In this document: one piece after another, positions 1 through 6,398 of the stretch
Numbering within the stretch: position 1 is the stretch's first letter
Layout of the letters: the number at the start of each line of letters is the position of its first letter
Assembly (NCBI GenBank): GCA_001773255.1
Contig: MEWF01000019.1
Coordinates: 343 to 13,786 of the forward strand
From: a candidate division WWE3 bacterium RIFOXYC2_FULL_42_13
GTDB taxonomy: Bacteria > Patescibacteriota > WWE3 > UBA101185 > UBA10185
Direction of reading: 5' to 3'
DNA length: 13,444 nucleotides
The notes under the pieces: generated by a model
Database searches by the model: none
What the model saw: only the letters and a program-made list of their open reading frames with translations
What the model was told of the DNA's origin: nothing
Made by a program: the position numbers and the translations under genes

Positions 1-574
1 CACACCATGAGGCCGGTCCGCGGGTACTTCCTCCGGTTTCGCTACCGGTAGCAAAAAACACCATGTGGGACGCTACGGCAGCCGCTGAGCCACCCGAAGA
101 ACCTCCTGGCACTTTGCTTAGGTCCCAGGGATTAAAGGTGGTTCCGAAGTCAGACGTTTCAGTTGAGGAACCGTGGGCAAAGGCGTCCAGATTAGTTTTT
201 CCAAGTAAAATAGCTCCCGCTTCGTTAAGTTTTTTAATCGCGGTAGCGTCAAACGGAGGGACATAACCCTCAAGCACTTTTGATGACGCGGTCGTTTCAA
301 TGTTTTTGGTTGAATAATTATCTTTGGCGGCATAGGGAATTCCTAAAAGAGGTTTATTTACAAAAGCCTTGGCACCTTCTGCAGAAATTTCTTTGTCGGC
401 TTCCTCTGCTTTTTTCAGCGCACTTTCCGAAGTAACTCTTAAAAACGCTTTTATTTTAGGATCAAATTTTTCTATCTGAGATAAACAGGCTTTTACCAAA
501 TCAACGGAAGTGAATTCTTTTTTCTTTAAACCTTCCAAAGCTTCTGTAACTGTAAGTTCGTTAAGTTTACTCAC
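1..574 (-). CDS. gatA: Glutamyl/aspartyl-tRNA(Gln/Asn) amidotransferase subunit A, partial (3' end outside window)
   Basis: GatA is the amidase subunit of GatCAB, which releases ammonia from glutamine so that GatB can convert misacylated Glu-tRNA(Gln) or Asp-tRNA(Asn) to the correct amide. The visible 191 residues start at a GTG (574) that overlaps the gatC stop by 8 bases; the protein opens MSKLNELTVTEAL. The amidase-signature catalytic triad is intact: Lys84 in GIPYAAKDN, the cis-Ser159 in PGGSSGGS, and nucleophile Ser183 in GSETGGSTRGPAS. The spacings (75 and 24 residues) match the known Lys-cisSer-Ser arrangement of GatA. The reading frame stays open to base 1, so the gene is cut by the window edge and not truncated biologically. 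The GTG start and overlap suggest translational coupling to gatC. gatB is not visible and may lie further left. Confidence 0.96.
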   Translation of the reverse strand, partial: MSKLNELTVTEALEGLKKKEFTSVDLVKACLSQIEKFDPKIKAFLRVTSESALKKAEEADKEISAEGAKAFVNKPLLGIPYAAKDNYSTKNIETTASSKVLEGYVPPFDATAIKKLNEAGAILLGKTNLDAFAHGSSTETSDFGTTFNPWDLSKVPGGSSGGSAAAVASHMVFFATGSETGGSTRGPASWC

Positions 575-875
575 GGTCAAAGACTCCTTTGGTAGCTACG
601 AGGTTTCTTATAACTTCCTTAACATTTTTTAACGCGTCTTCGCGCGAAAGTGTAACTTTTTGTGAACCGTCCTGATAGACATTTGTTAAACCGGTAACTT
701 GAAACGTCTCGTTTACTTTCGAAGTATCCAGTTCGTCCAATATTTTTATGTAATCCAATGTTTGGGATAATAATTGAGAAAATTTTTCTTCATCGCCCTC
801 AATATTAAGTTTGGACATCTGGGCGATTTTTTTAACCTCTTCAATTGTTATTTTCCTGCCGTCCATACCGTTCAT
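567..875 (-). CDS. gatC: Glutamyl/aspartyl-tRNA(Gln/Asn) amidotransferase subunit C
   Basis: GatC is the small subunit that wraps around and stabilises GatA in GatCAB. The 102-residue protein has the usual GatC opening (ITIEEVKKIAQMSKLNI, about residues 9-25), a helical middle, and the family's middle segment around residues 46-66 (LDELDTSKVNETFQVTGLTN). It ends with an SREDAL segment typical of GatC C-termini (about residues 77-82). Length is normal for the family. The first ATG (875) has no clear Shine-Dalgarno sequence; a second ATG three codons in (866) also lacks one, so the exact start is uncertain. It lies 42 bases after htpX and overlaps gatA by 8 bases, so it is probably transcribed with both. 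Confidence 0.94.
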   Translation of the reverse strand: MNGMDGRKITIEEVKKIAQMSKLNIEGDEEKFSQLLSQTLDYIKILDELDTSKVNETFQVTGLTNVYQDGSQKVTLSREDALKNVKEVIRNLVATKGVFDRE

Positions 876-917
876 ATTAAAGCATTTTCGTGGATAATTA
901 AAGGTTTTTGGTGCGGT

Positions 918-1817
918 TTACATCGACAAAAGGCGGTTAATGCGCTCTTCGATCGGTGGGTGAGTGGAAAATAAACCCTCTACCGCCTTCCCCAAAGATT
1001 TAACCGGGCTTACGATGTAAAGATGGGCTGTGGCACCGTTCGCCGACTCTAAAACCTCCTGATCGGCGCCCAACTTCATTAAAGCATCCGCCAATCCTTT
1101 TGGATGTCTGGTAATTGATACGGCTGTGGCGTCTGCTAAAAACTCTCTGTTCCTGCTGATCGCCAATTTTATCAGAGTAGCGATTATCGGACTTAGTATC
1201 AGCAAAACCACTCCGACTAGGAAAAATATGCTTCCTCCTGAATCCGAATTGGAACTTCTTTTTCTGGAACCTCCGTAAAAAGCACCGCGTGTAAACCAAT
1301 CAGATAAAAGCATTATGGTTCCTACCAGGATACTTACTATCGACATCAGGCGGATATCATAATTTCCGATATGGGACATTTCGTGGGCAATTACTCCTTC
1401 AAGTTCCCGTTTTTCCAAACGCTGAATGATTCCGGCCGTAAAACAAATAACCGAATGCCGGGGATCGCGTCCTGTGGCAAACGCGTTCATGGATGAATCC
1501 TGAATTATATAAATCCTCGGTTTGGGAATACCCGAAGCTATACTCATGTTTTCAACTAATTTGTGTAGGTCGGGGGCTTCATCGTAATTAACTTCCTTTG
1601 CACCCGAGATGCTCAAAACTATTTTATCCGAGTTGTAATAAGAGAAAAGTCCTGAAATTCCGGAGAAAATGAGCGCACCGCCCAAAAAAGTTGTTCCCGA
1701 ACCTTCATAAAAATACTCACCTATAAACCATCCTATGGCTGTAACCACGGCAATAAATAGGGCTATAATAATTACGGTGTCCCTTTTATTTTGATCTATA
1801 TGCTGGTACATGTTCAT
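918..1817 (-). CDS. htpX: HtpX-type M48 family membrane zinc metalloprotease
   Basis: Integral-membrane protease that degrades damaged or misfolded membrane proteins, with its active site on the cytoplasmic side. The 299-residue protein has two N-terminal membrane segments (about 14-33 and 43-60), the zinc motif HEMSH (His145, Glu146, His149), two further membrane segments (about 157-172 and 196-222), and the third zinc ligand in NREFLADATAV (Glu225). The segment SSMNAFATGRDP (about 108-119) is also typical of HtpX. Length is normal. The ATG overlaps the stop of the upstream Nudix gene in an ATGA, so translation is probably coupled. LemA, a frequent partner of HtpX, is two genes upstream in the same direction. 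Confidence 0.95.
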   Translation of the reverse strand: MNMYQHIDQNKRDTVIIIALFIAVVTAIGWFIGEYFYEGSGTTFLGGALIFSGISGLFSYYNSDKIVLSISGAKEVNYDEAPDLHKLVENMSIASGIPKPRIYIIQDSSMNAFATGRDPRHSVICFTAGIIQRLEKRELEGVIAHEMSHIGNYDIRLMSIVSILVGTIMLLSDWFTRGAFYGGSRKRSSNSDSGGSIFFLVGVVLLILSPIIATLIKLAISRNREFLADATAVSITRHPKGLADALMKLGADQEVLESANGATAHLYIVSPVKSLGKAVEGLFSTHPPIEERINRLLSM

Positions 1818-2281
1818 GATTTTTCACTATACCCTTCCTCCCAACCAAACTCGCTGTATTTTTCTCCGGCAAGCATTTTGTCCATTCCCGATTTCACTAC
1901 GGGAATCAAATTTTCCGGAAGGGACAGTTTGTCGAACCATTCAACTCCGTCACACTTTTCGGGCTCAGTGTTCCGAGGTTCGCCTACCCATTTCTTGACT
2001 ACGAAATAGAAAAACTGTCTGTCACAATCTGAGATCTTAGAAGGTATAGATAAAAAGTGGGCGAATTCCAAATCCTTCTCAAGAACATCAACTCCGGCTT
2101 CCTCTTTGATCTCGCGGCATAAGGCATATTTGTAGGGTTCACCTTCATCAACGTGCCCCGCAACCAACCCATACCAACCGTCCCGCCAACCTGTGTTTTT
2201 TCTTTTTTGCAAAAGAATTTTTCCGTCTTTTTCAAAGTAAGCTAGGACGGCAATCTTAATCTTCAACACGTGCTTGTCCAT
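1814..2281 (-). CDS. Nudix hydrolase (MutT family)
   Basis: Mg-dependent pyrophosphohydrolase that splits a nucleoside diphosphate linked to another moiety; the substrate cannot be read from sequence. The 155-residue protein contains a complete Nudix box at residues 42-64 (G-x5-E-x7-REIKEEAGV), after an N-terminal strand segment KIAVLAYFEKDGKILLQKR and the GWYGLVAGHVDEGE stretch. This last stretch resembles Nudix proteins often labelled 8-oxo-dGTP or NTP pyrophosphatases, but that is only a family-level guess. The start lies seven bases after the lemA stop with no SD, and the stop overlaps htpX by four bases, so it is embedded in the lemA-htpX unit and translationally coupled on both sides. 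Confidence 0.92.
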   Translation of the reverse strand: MDKHVLKIKIAVLAYFEKDGKILLQKRKNTGWRDGWYGLVAGHVDEGEPYKYALCREIKEEAGVDVLEKDLEFAHFLSIPSKISDCDRQFFYFVVKKWVGEPRNTEPEKCDGVEWFDKLSLPENLIPVVKSGMDKMLAGEKYSEFGWEEGYSEKS

Positions 2282-2288
2282 CAGGATG

Positions 2289-2831
2289 TTAGAACTGAAC
2301 TTTAACTGCTTCCCTGTCCTGTACTTCGGCTTCGAAAAACGCTTCCTGATTGAACCCGAACATTCCTGCGATTAGATTTGAGGGGAACGCAACAATCTTC
2401 TCGTTGTACTGTCTTACAACGCTATTAAAGAACTGTCTGGAATAAGCAACCTTGTCTTCTGTGTCGGAAAGTTCCTTCTGCAAGTTTACAAAGCCTTCCT
2501 GAGCTTTAAGTTCGGGATAAGCTTCGGCAACGGCAAAAAGACTTTTTAATGCGGAAGTTAACTGCATATCTGCCTCTCCGGCAGCTTTCGGATCTCCTGC
2601 AGTCATTAGGGCTGCACGAGCCTTAGTCACGTTCTCGAACACTTCTTTTTCGTGAGCGGCGTAACCTTTAACCGACTCTACCAAATTAGGTATAAGGTCA
2701 ATCCTCCTTTTGAGCTGAACATCGATCTGACTCCAAGCTTCCTTGATTTTAACTTTCAGGGTTACAAGAGAGTTATAGATCGAGATTAAAAATATTGCTG
2801 CTAACGCAATGACAACTAATAGTATCTCCAT
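2289..2831 (-). CDS. lemA: LemA family protein
   Basis: LemA proteins are anchored by one N-terminal membrane helix with a long helical-bundle domain outside or at the membrane face. Their role is poorly defined, but they commonly sit beside HtpX and are thought to be involved in envelope stress or proteolysis. The 180-residue protein has a membrane segment at about residues 2-20, the family segment [20 protein letters not shown], then [20 protein letters not shown] (about 43-62), and the near-terminal [18 protein letters not shown] (about 129-146). Length is normal. The start is well supported by an SD (AAGGAGGTG, 2836-2844) five bases before the ATG. As first gene of the lemA-Nudix-htpX-gatC-gatA run, it probably sets transcription of the operon. 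Confidence 0.95.
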   Translation of the reverse strand: MEILLVVIALAAIFLISIYNSLVTLKVKIKEAWSQIDVQLKRRIDLIPNLVESVKGYAAHEKEVFENVTKARAALMTAGDPKAAGEADMQLTSALKSLFAVAEAYPELKAQEGFVNLQKELSDTEDKVAYSRQFFNSVVRQYNEKIVAFPSNLIAGMFGFNQEAFFEAEVQDREAVKVQF

Positions 2832-2835
2832 AATG

Positions 2836-2871
2836 CACCTCCTTGGGTAACAAATTACTAAAGCTATTATA
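2836..2871 (-). promoter_or_regulatory. lemA operon -10 box and strong Shine-Dalgarno
   Basis: On the minus strand a perfect TATAAT (2866-2871) lies about 35 bases before the lemA ATG, and an extended SD, AAGGAGGTG (2836-2844), is five bases before it. No good TTGACA-like -35 is visible; a -35 at the usual spacing would fall in the last codons of polX. The lemA promoter therefore overlaps the polX 3' end. Confidence 0.6.
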
Positions 2872-2889
2872 TATCTTTTTTAAAAGAAT

Positions 2890-4647
2890 TCACTTTAGGC
2901 GTATGCCTGCGTCCTTCACAAAATCATCAAAACCGAGCGCATTTACTATATTTTTTCTTTCGGCCCAACCGCGGCGTGCGTTGTATATCCCGTATTTCAT
3001 GAAAGAAAGCTGGTCGGTCGAGTGGGCGTCACTGCTAATAACCATCTTTACTTTCCAGCTTATAGCTTCTTTCACAAGATCGTCGGTAAGATCAAGGCGG
3101 TCGGGCTGAGAATTAATTTCCAGGATTTTATTGTTGTCTCGGGCGGCCAAGAATACCTTGTCCCACGCGGGGTCTACCGGATCACGTTGGTTTAGCAACC
3201 TTCCTGAGGGGTGGCCGATTATATTAACGTACGGGTTTTCTATTGCGGCTAGAAGTCTGTCAGTAATCTGCTCGCGGTCCTGATTAAAAGAAGTGTGAAT
3301 GGAGGCAACAACGTAGTCCAGTTCGGAAAGTACCTCGTCCGGTAAACCTAAGGTTGCGTCGGCCAAAATGTTAACTTCGTAGCCGAAAAAGACTTTAATA
3401 AAGTTTTGCTTTTCATTTAGTTTATTAATAGCGGCCCGTTTCTTTTTTATAATATCCGTCACTTCTTTATAGCCGCGTGACGTGACACTAGGAGCATGAT
3501 CAGAAATACCCAGGTATTCGTAACCCAGAGCGATTGCCGCTTCCACCATTTCTTCCAAAGTATTTACTCCGTCCGAATCGGTGGTATGTGTGTGGACTTC
3601 CCCTTTTATATCTTTCAAATCAACTAGTTCGGGGAGTTTGCCGGCCATCGCCGCTTCAATTTCGTTGGAACCATTCCTCAGCTCGGGTTCGATATAAGGC
3701 AACCCTAAAAATTTATAAAAGGACGGTTCATCGGGAAACTCATGCGTATCGCTGCCCTTTTTAATGCCATATTCCGACAAAGACATCCTCTTGGATAATG
3801 AGAAATTACGGAGCAGGATGTTGTGCTGTTTGGAACCGGTAAAATACTGCAACATGGCACCGTACGCCTCGGGAGTGGAAACGCGGAGATCCACCTGAAG
3901 TTCGTTTTTAAGGACGACGCTACATTTTTTATCTCCTTTTACTAAAGTTTCGGCAATTTCCGGGAATTTCAAAAAGTGTTTTATAGTTTTGTCTGAGTCG
4001 ATCGTGGATACAGGAATATCCAAATCGCCAATAGTGGCGTTCTTACGCCGGAAAGACCCGGCCGCCTCGATGTGTTCAACACAATCCAGCTCTTTCATGT
4101 AGTCATATATTCTGGCCACGGTTTCTTCAGCCTTGGAATATAGAATCCTTTGTTTCTCGTTTTTGGTCATTTTGAATTGACCAATAGACTCCAGAATATC
4201 CTTTTCGGACTTTTCACCGAAACCCTCAAGTTCCCTAATCTCACCCTTTTCGGCGTGTTCTTTGATTTCTTCAACCGCCCCCTCCCGTGTTTTTATTTTA
4301 AAAGCATTAGCCAGCTTAAAAGCTTTTCTCGCTCCAATCCCACGTATACCGATAAGGGCGAACATTCCTTCCGGAAGATCCTTTTTTATCGCCTCAAACT
4401 CCTTGACCTTCCCCTCCGAAAATAGTTCGTTAAGATGAGCATATATACTTGCCCCGATCCCCGGTATTTCTTTCAAACGGCCGTTTTCCCACAAATCGTA
4501 GATTGAAACCGTTAAATTATCGAGTATCGCAATAGCGTTTTGATAGGCCCTGACTCTAAAAACATTGAAGTTCTTAACGTCCATGGCCGCCAACACTTCT
4601 TTGAGGATTGATACAACTTCTTTATTGGAAATACGGTTGGAGTTCAT
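2890..4647 (-). CDS. polX: DNA polymerase/3'-5' exonuclease PolX (Pol beta-like plus PHP domain)
   Basis: Family X DNA polymerase for gap-filling repair. Using the ATG at 4647 the protein has 585 residues, normal for bacterial PolX. Helix-hairpin-helix DNA-binding segments occur at about 57-75 (LKEIPGIGASIYAHL) and 97-111 (ALIGIRGIGARKAFK), with another at about 137-155. The nucleotidyltransferase motif GSFRR (197-201) precedes GDLD with Asp208 and Asp210; the third carboxylate is Asp253 in QVDLRV. The C-terminal PHP nuclease/phosphoesterase domain keeps its metal ligands: His352, His354, Asp359, His384 (SDH), Glu423 (GYE), His451, His479 (GHP), Asp540 and His542 (SDAH). An upstream in-frame ATG (4719) is rejected because that extension runs through the terminator hairpin at 4686-4730. 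No SD precedes the chosen ATG; see the leaderless promoter entry. Confidence 0.96.
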   Translation of the reverse strand: MNSNRISNKEVVSILKEVLAAMDVKNFNVFRVRAYQNAIAILDNLTVSIYDLWENGRLKEIPGIGASIYAHLNELFSEGKVKEFEAIKKDLPEGMFALIGIRGIGARKAFKLANAFKIKTREGAVEEIKEHAEKGEIRELEGFGEKSEKDILESIGQFKMTKNEKQRILYSKAEETVARIYDYMKELDCVEHIEAAGSFRRKNATIGDLDIPVSTIDSDKTIKHFLKFPEIAETLVKGDKKCSVVLKNELQVDLRVSTPEAYGAMLQYFTGSKQHNILLRNFSLSKRMSLSEYGIKKGSDTHEFPDEPSFYKFLGLPYIEPELRNGSNEIEAAMAGKLPELVDLKDIKGEVHTHTTDSDGVNTLEEMVEAAIALGYEYLGISDHAPSVTSRGYKEVTDIIKKKRAAINKLNEKQNFIKVFFGYEVNILADATLGLPDEVLSELDYVVASIHTSFNQDREQITDRLLAAIENPYVNIIGHPSGRLLNQRDPVDPAWDKVFLAARDNNKILEINSQPDRLDLTDDLVKEAISWKVKMVISSDAHSTDQLSFMKYGIYNARRGWAERKNIVNALGFDDFVKDAGIRLK

Positions 4648-4653
4648 ATGTAA

Positions 4654-4659
4654 ATAATA
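4654..4659 (-). promoter_or_regulatory. Candidate -10 box for a leaderless polX transcript
   Basis: On the minus strand TATTAT lies exactly six bases before the polX ATG (4647) and no Shine-Dalgarno sequence is present. A transcript initiating at the normal distance from this -10 would begin at or next to the A of ATG, i.e. leaderless. No convincing -35 hexamer is visible, so this is tentative. Confidence 0.35.
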
Positions 4660-4685
4660 GCAAAGATATGCTGATGGAGTGAGAC

Positions 4686-4730
4686 AAAAAAAGCGGCTCC
4701 TGTTTTGTATAAATAACAACAGAGAGCCGC
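4686..4730 (-). terminator. Rho-independent terminator of the 86-residue gene
   Basis: On the minus strand GCGGCTC (4724-4730) pairs with GAGCCGC (4693-4699), the inner CTGTTGT / ACAAAACAG extends the stem, and seven T residues follow (4686-4692). It lies 27 bases after the stop of the 4757-5017 gene and just upstream of polX, separating the two transcription units. Confidence 0.9.
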
Positions 4731-4756
4731 CTAACGATGAGATTTAGTTTCAAATA

Positions 4757-5017
4757 TTACCCCACCTTTACTTCAAGAGTACCGCCGACCTGACGCACCA
4801 AAGTCACCTGTGTGCGCCGAAAAAGCATACCCTCGTAAATCTCTTCCATTAATTCGGAGGGTAAGTTCTTGATGGTGCCATCATCAACCGAGTACTCTTC
4901 GATTCTGGAAGGTTGGTGAATACTCCCCGGCGTGTCCGAACAGCTTTCAACTGAAATGTTTGTTATGCGCTGCGCGTACATTTGCCTTTCAAACTCCCTC
5001 AACGTAACCCTGGCCAT
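4757..5017 (-). CDS. Conserved-looking hypothetical protein, 86 residues
   Basis: Not recognised. The small soluble-looking protein has no signal peptide or membrane segment. It starts MARVTLREFERQMYAQRI (likely helical and basic), has an acidic, Ser/Pro-containing middle (about 21-47) and ends in a segment rich in beta-branched residues (about 67-85, MLFRRTQVTLVRQVGGTLEV minus its first residues). There are no cysteine pairs or known catalytic motifs; one Cys is at 26. It is clearly a real gene: AGGAGG sits seven bases before the ATG, an extended -10 promoter lies at 5050-5077, and a strong terminator follows. It forms its own transcription unit, divergent from tRNA-Asp, which suggests good expression. 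No function is assigned. Confidence 0.85.
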   Translation of the reverse strand: MARVTLREFERQMYAQRITNISVESCSDTPGSIHQPSRIEEYSVDDGTIKNLPSELMEEIYEGMLFRRTQVTLVRQVGGTLEVKVG

Positions 5018-5049
5018 GTCTACTCCTCCTATACGAATGATTTCCGGCT

Positions 5050-5077
5050 ATTTTAACACTAAAAGGCTGTACAACAA
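5050..5077 (-). promoter_or_regulatory. Promoter of the 86-residue gene (extended -10)
   Basis: On the minus strand TTGTTG (5072-5077), a 16-base spacer and TGT-TAAAAT (-10 at 5050-5055, with an extended -10 TG) lie about 33 bases before the ATG at 5017. It is divergent from the tRNA-Asp promoter at 5111-5139. Confidence 0.65.
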
Positions 5078-5110
5078 AACCCTAAACCGCCCACTTTAGA
5101 ACCCAGTTTA

Positions 5111-5139
5111 TTGACCGCACAACAACAAATTGCTAGTAT
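5111..5139 (+). promoter_or_regulatory. tRNA-Asp promoter
   Basis: TTGACC (5111-5116), a 17-base spacer and an extended -10 TGC-TAGTAT (hexamer 5134-5139) end 14 bases before the tRNA. An alternative -10 TATAAC (5137-5142) would give a 20-base spacer and is less likely. Confidence 0.7.
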
Positions 5140-5153
5140 AACACCAGCGTTAA

Positions 5154-5230
5154 GGGGTCGTAGCTCAGTCGGTTAGAGCGCCGCACTGTCACTGCGGAGG
5201 CCGCGGGTTCGAGTCCCGTCGATCCCGCCA
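5154..5230 (+). tRNA. tRNA-Asp (anticodon GTC), CCA encoded
   Basis: This is a full cloverleaf: acceptor stem GGGGTCG / CGATCCC (one G-T wobble), D-arm GCTC...GAGC, anticodon stem CCGCA / TGCGG with loop CTGTCAC giving anticodon GTC, T-arm GCGGG-TTCGAGT-CCCGT, discriminator G and an encoded CCA (5228-5230). It precedes the LysM gene by 44 bases on the same strand, so the two may be co-transcribed. Confidence 0.97.
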
Positions 5231-5274
5231 TTGTATAAATCTAATTTCTGCCCCCATGTGAAGGAGGTTCGTAG

Positions 5275-5766
5275 ATGTCCACAAACACAAAAGAGAATCC
5301 AAGTGAGAGGGACGGATTAGCCTTGATTATAGGGGGATTATTTATAGTCGCGTTGGTTTTCGCAGCTTATAATTATTTCAATAAAAGTTCCGAAGAAATA
5401 AGTAAAACTCAGAAAGAGGTTGTTTTTCAAGACGAGAGCGCTAGTGACGGAATTGAAGGAGATGTAAACGGAGAAGCAGCTGCCGATAAAAATCTACCTC
5501 CGACTGTTGCAGGAACGATTTCCAATGGTTCTGCCAATAGAATTATTAAAGCGGAATGGGTTGCGACAGATTACAAAGAGGGCGATATTCAGGGGGCGTC
5601 CTACACAGTAAAATCAGGCGACACTTTATGGGAAATAGCTGAGGGTACTTATGGCGACGGTACGCAATGGACAAAAATTCTTGAAGCAAACAAGTCCGAT
5701 GTGGGATTTTTGGTTAGCGGACAACAAGCTTTGATTATTCCCGGACAGGTATTAGTACTACCGTAA
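5275..5766 (+). CDS. Membrane-anchored LysM domain protein
   Basis: Probable cell-envelope protein that binds peptidoglycan glycans through a single C-terminal LysM domain. The 163-residue protein has a short charged N-terminus, one membrane segment (about residues 14-34), an acidic low-complexity linker (about 37-107), and a LysM domain at about 109-162 that begins YTVKSGDTLWEIAE and ends in the IIPGQVLVLP strand. With no catalytic domain, it looks like an anchor or structural factor; the linker would span the periplasm-like space. The ATG is supported by AAGGAGG eight bases upstream. It lies between two tRNAs and is followed by a terminator at 5791-5818. Confidence 0.93.
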   Translation: MSTNTKENPSERDGLALIIGGLFIVALVFAAYNYFNKSSEEISKTQKEVVFQDESASDGIEGDVNGEAAADKNLPPTVAGTISNGSANRIIKAEWVATDYKEGDIQGASYTVKSGDTLWEIAEGTYGDGTQWTKILEANKSDVGFLVSGQQALIIPGQVLVLP

Positions 5767-5790
5767 TTTTTACTTTTTCTAACTTTCGAA

Positions 5791-5818
5791 AACACCCTTA
5801 TAGCTGAGGGTGTTTTTT
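5791..5818 (+). terminator. Rho-independent terminator after the LysM gene
   Basis: AACACCCT (5791-5798) pairs with AGGGTGTT (5807-5814) around an 8-base loop, with a run of T residues at 5813-5818. It starts 24 bases after the LysM stop and ends the tRNA-Asp/LysM unit. Confidence 0.9.
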
Positions 5819-5830
5819 GTTCTGGTCTGT

Positions 5831-5839
5831 TGCTATAAT
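5831..5839 (+). promoter_or_regulatory. Extended -10 promoter of tRNA-Gly (and probably the Nudix gene)
   Basis: TGC-TATAAT is a perfect -10 (5834-5839) with the extended TG element, 11 bases before tRNA-Gly. The -35 region falls in the T tract of the preceding terminator and is weak, which the extended -10 could offset. No separate promoter is visible between the tRNA and the Nudix gene. Confidence 0.75.
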
Positions 5840-5850
5840 CACTTTGATAC

Positions 5851-5925
5851 GCGGGTGTGGCCTAGTGGTATGGCGTTTCCTTCCCAAGGAAAAGGTCGCG
5901 GGTTCGAATCCCGTCACCCGCTCCA
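5851..5925 (+). tRNA. tRNA-Gly (anticodon CCC), CCA encoded
   Basis: The acceptor stem is GCGGGTG / CACCCGC, the D-arm GCC...GGC, and the anticodon stem TTTCC / GGAAA with loop TTCCCAA gives anticodon CCC. The T-arm is GCGGG-TTCGAAT-CCCGT, the discriminator is T and CCA is encoded (5923-5925). Only six bases separate its 3' end from the next ATG, implying a tRNA-mRNA precursor. Confidence 0.97.
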
Positions 5926-5931
5926 AATAAA

Positions 5932-6366
5932 ATGAATTCGAAAATACCAAGAATCGGAATAGGGGTGTTCGTCTTTAAGAATGGAAGGTTCGTTATGGGA
6001 CACAGAAAAGGATCCCATGGGGAAGGTACCTGGTCTGTTCCAGGCGGGCATTTGGAATTTGGCGAAACAATAGAACAGGGGGCAGCAAGAGAAGTAATGG
6101 AAGAGACAGGTTTGGAGATAAAAAACATCAAAGTTTCCGGGGTCACTAACGACATATTTACCGCAGAAGACAAGCACTACATTACTATCTGGGTAACCAG
6201 CGAGTGGAAAAAAGGAAAGGCCTCTATAACTGAACCAGACAAGTTTTTAAGTTTGACTTGGCATACTTTTAAAACACTACCAGATAACTTGTTCTTACCG
6301 TGGGTAGAACTACAAAAATCAGATTTTTATAAAAAAATAAAGAGAGCCCTAAAGAGTTCATTGTAG
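5932..6366 (+). CDS. Nudix hydrolase, NUDT15/MutT-like
   Basis: Mg-dependent nucleoside-diphosphate-linked pyrophosphohydrolase; likely a nucleotide-pool sanitising enzyme by resemblance to the NUDT15-type group. Residues 24-43 (HRKGSHGEGTWSVPGGHLEF) and the TNDIF segment (about 72-76) are what suggests that group. The 144-residue protein has a complete Nudix box at 39-61 (G-x5-E-x7-REVMEETGL). It is not closely similar to the Nudix protein at 1814-2281. There is no Shine-Dalgarno: the ATG is six bases after the CCA of tRNA-Gly, so once the tRNA 3' end is cut the message would have a six-base leader. It is probably transcribed from the tRNA promoter. Substrate is not determined. Confidence 0.93.
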   Translation: MNSKIPRIGIGVFVFKNGRFVMGHRKGSHGEGTWSVPGGHLEFGETIEQGAAREVMEETGLEIKNIKVSGVTNDIFTAEDKHYITIWVTSEWKKGKASITEPDKFLSLTWHTFKTLPDNLFLPWVELQKSDFYKKIKRALKSSL

Positions 6367-6371
6367 ATTTC

Positions 6372-6390
6372 CAGACTCGACCGGTGCTCC
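6372..6390 (+). repeat. Imperfect direct repeat, left copy
   Basis: CAGACTCGACCGGTGCTCC matches CAGACCCAACCGGCACTCC at 7250-7268 in 15 of 19 positions; all four differences are transitions. The copies bracket the EEP-like ORF. They may mark a rearrangement boundary or share coding ancestry: in one frame they read D-S-T-G-A-P and D-P-T-G-T-P. Confidence 0.45.
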
Positions 6391-6398
6391 GGAAAACA

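Noticed and set aside
1000..1299. Minus-strand 99-codon ORF inside htpX
   Set aside because: Out-of-frame shadow of htpX with no domain similarity.
4648..4719. N-terminal extension of polX from ATG 4719
   Set aside because: It runs through the terminator hairpin and T tract at 4686-4730 and adds non-homologous residues; PolX homology starts at ATG 4647.
5862..6173. Minus-strand 103-codon ORF ending GAGDGIRTRDLFLGKETPYH
   Set aside because: Its C-terminal part is the reverse complement of tRNA-Gly (the GIRTRD phrase is a known tRNA-shadow artefact) and the rest is antisense to the Nudix gene.
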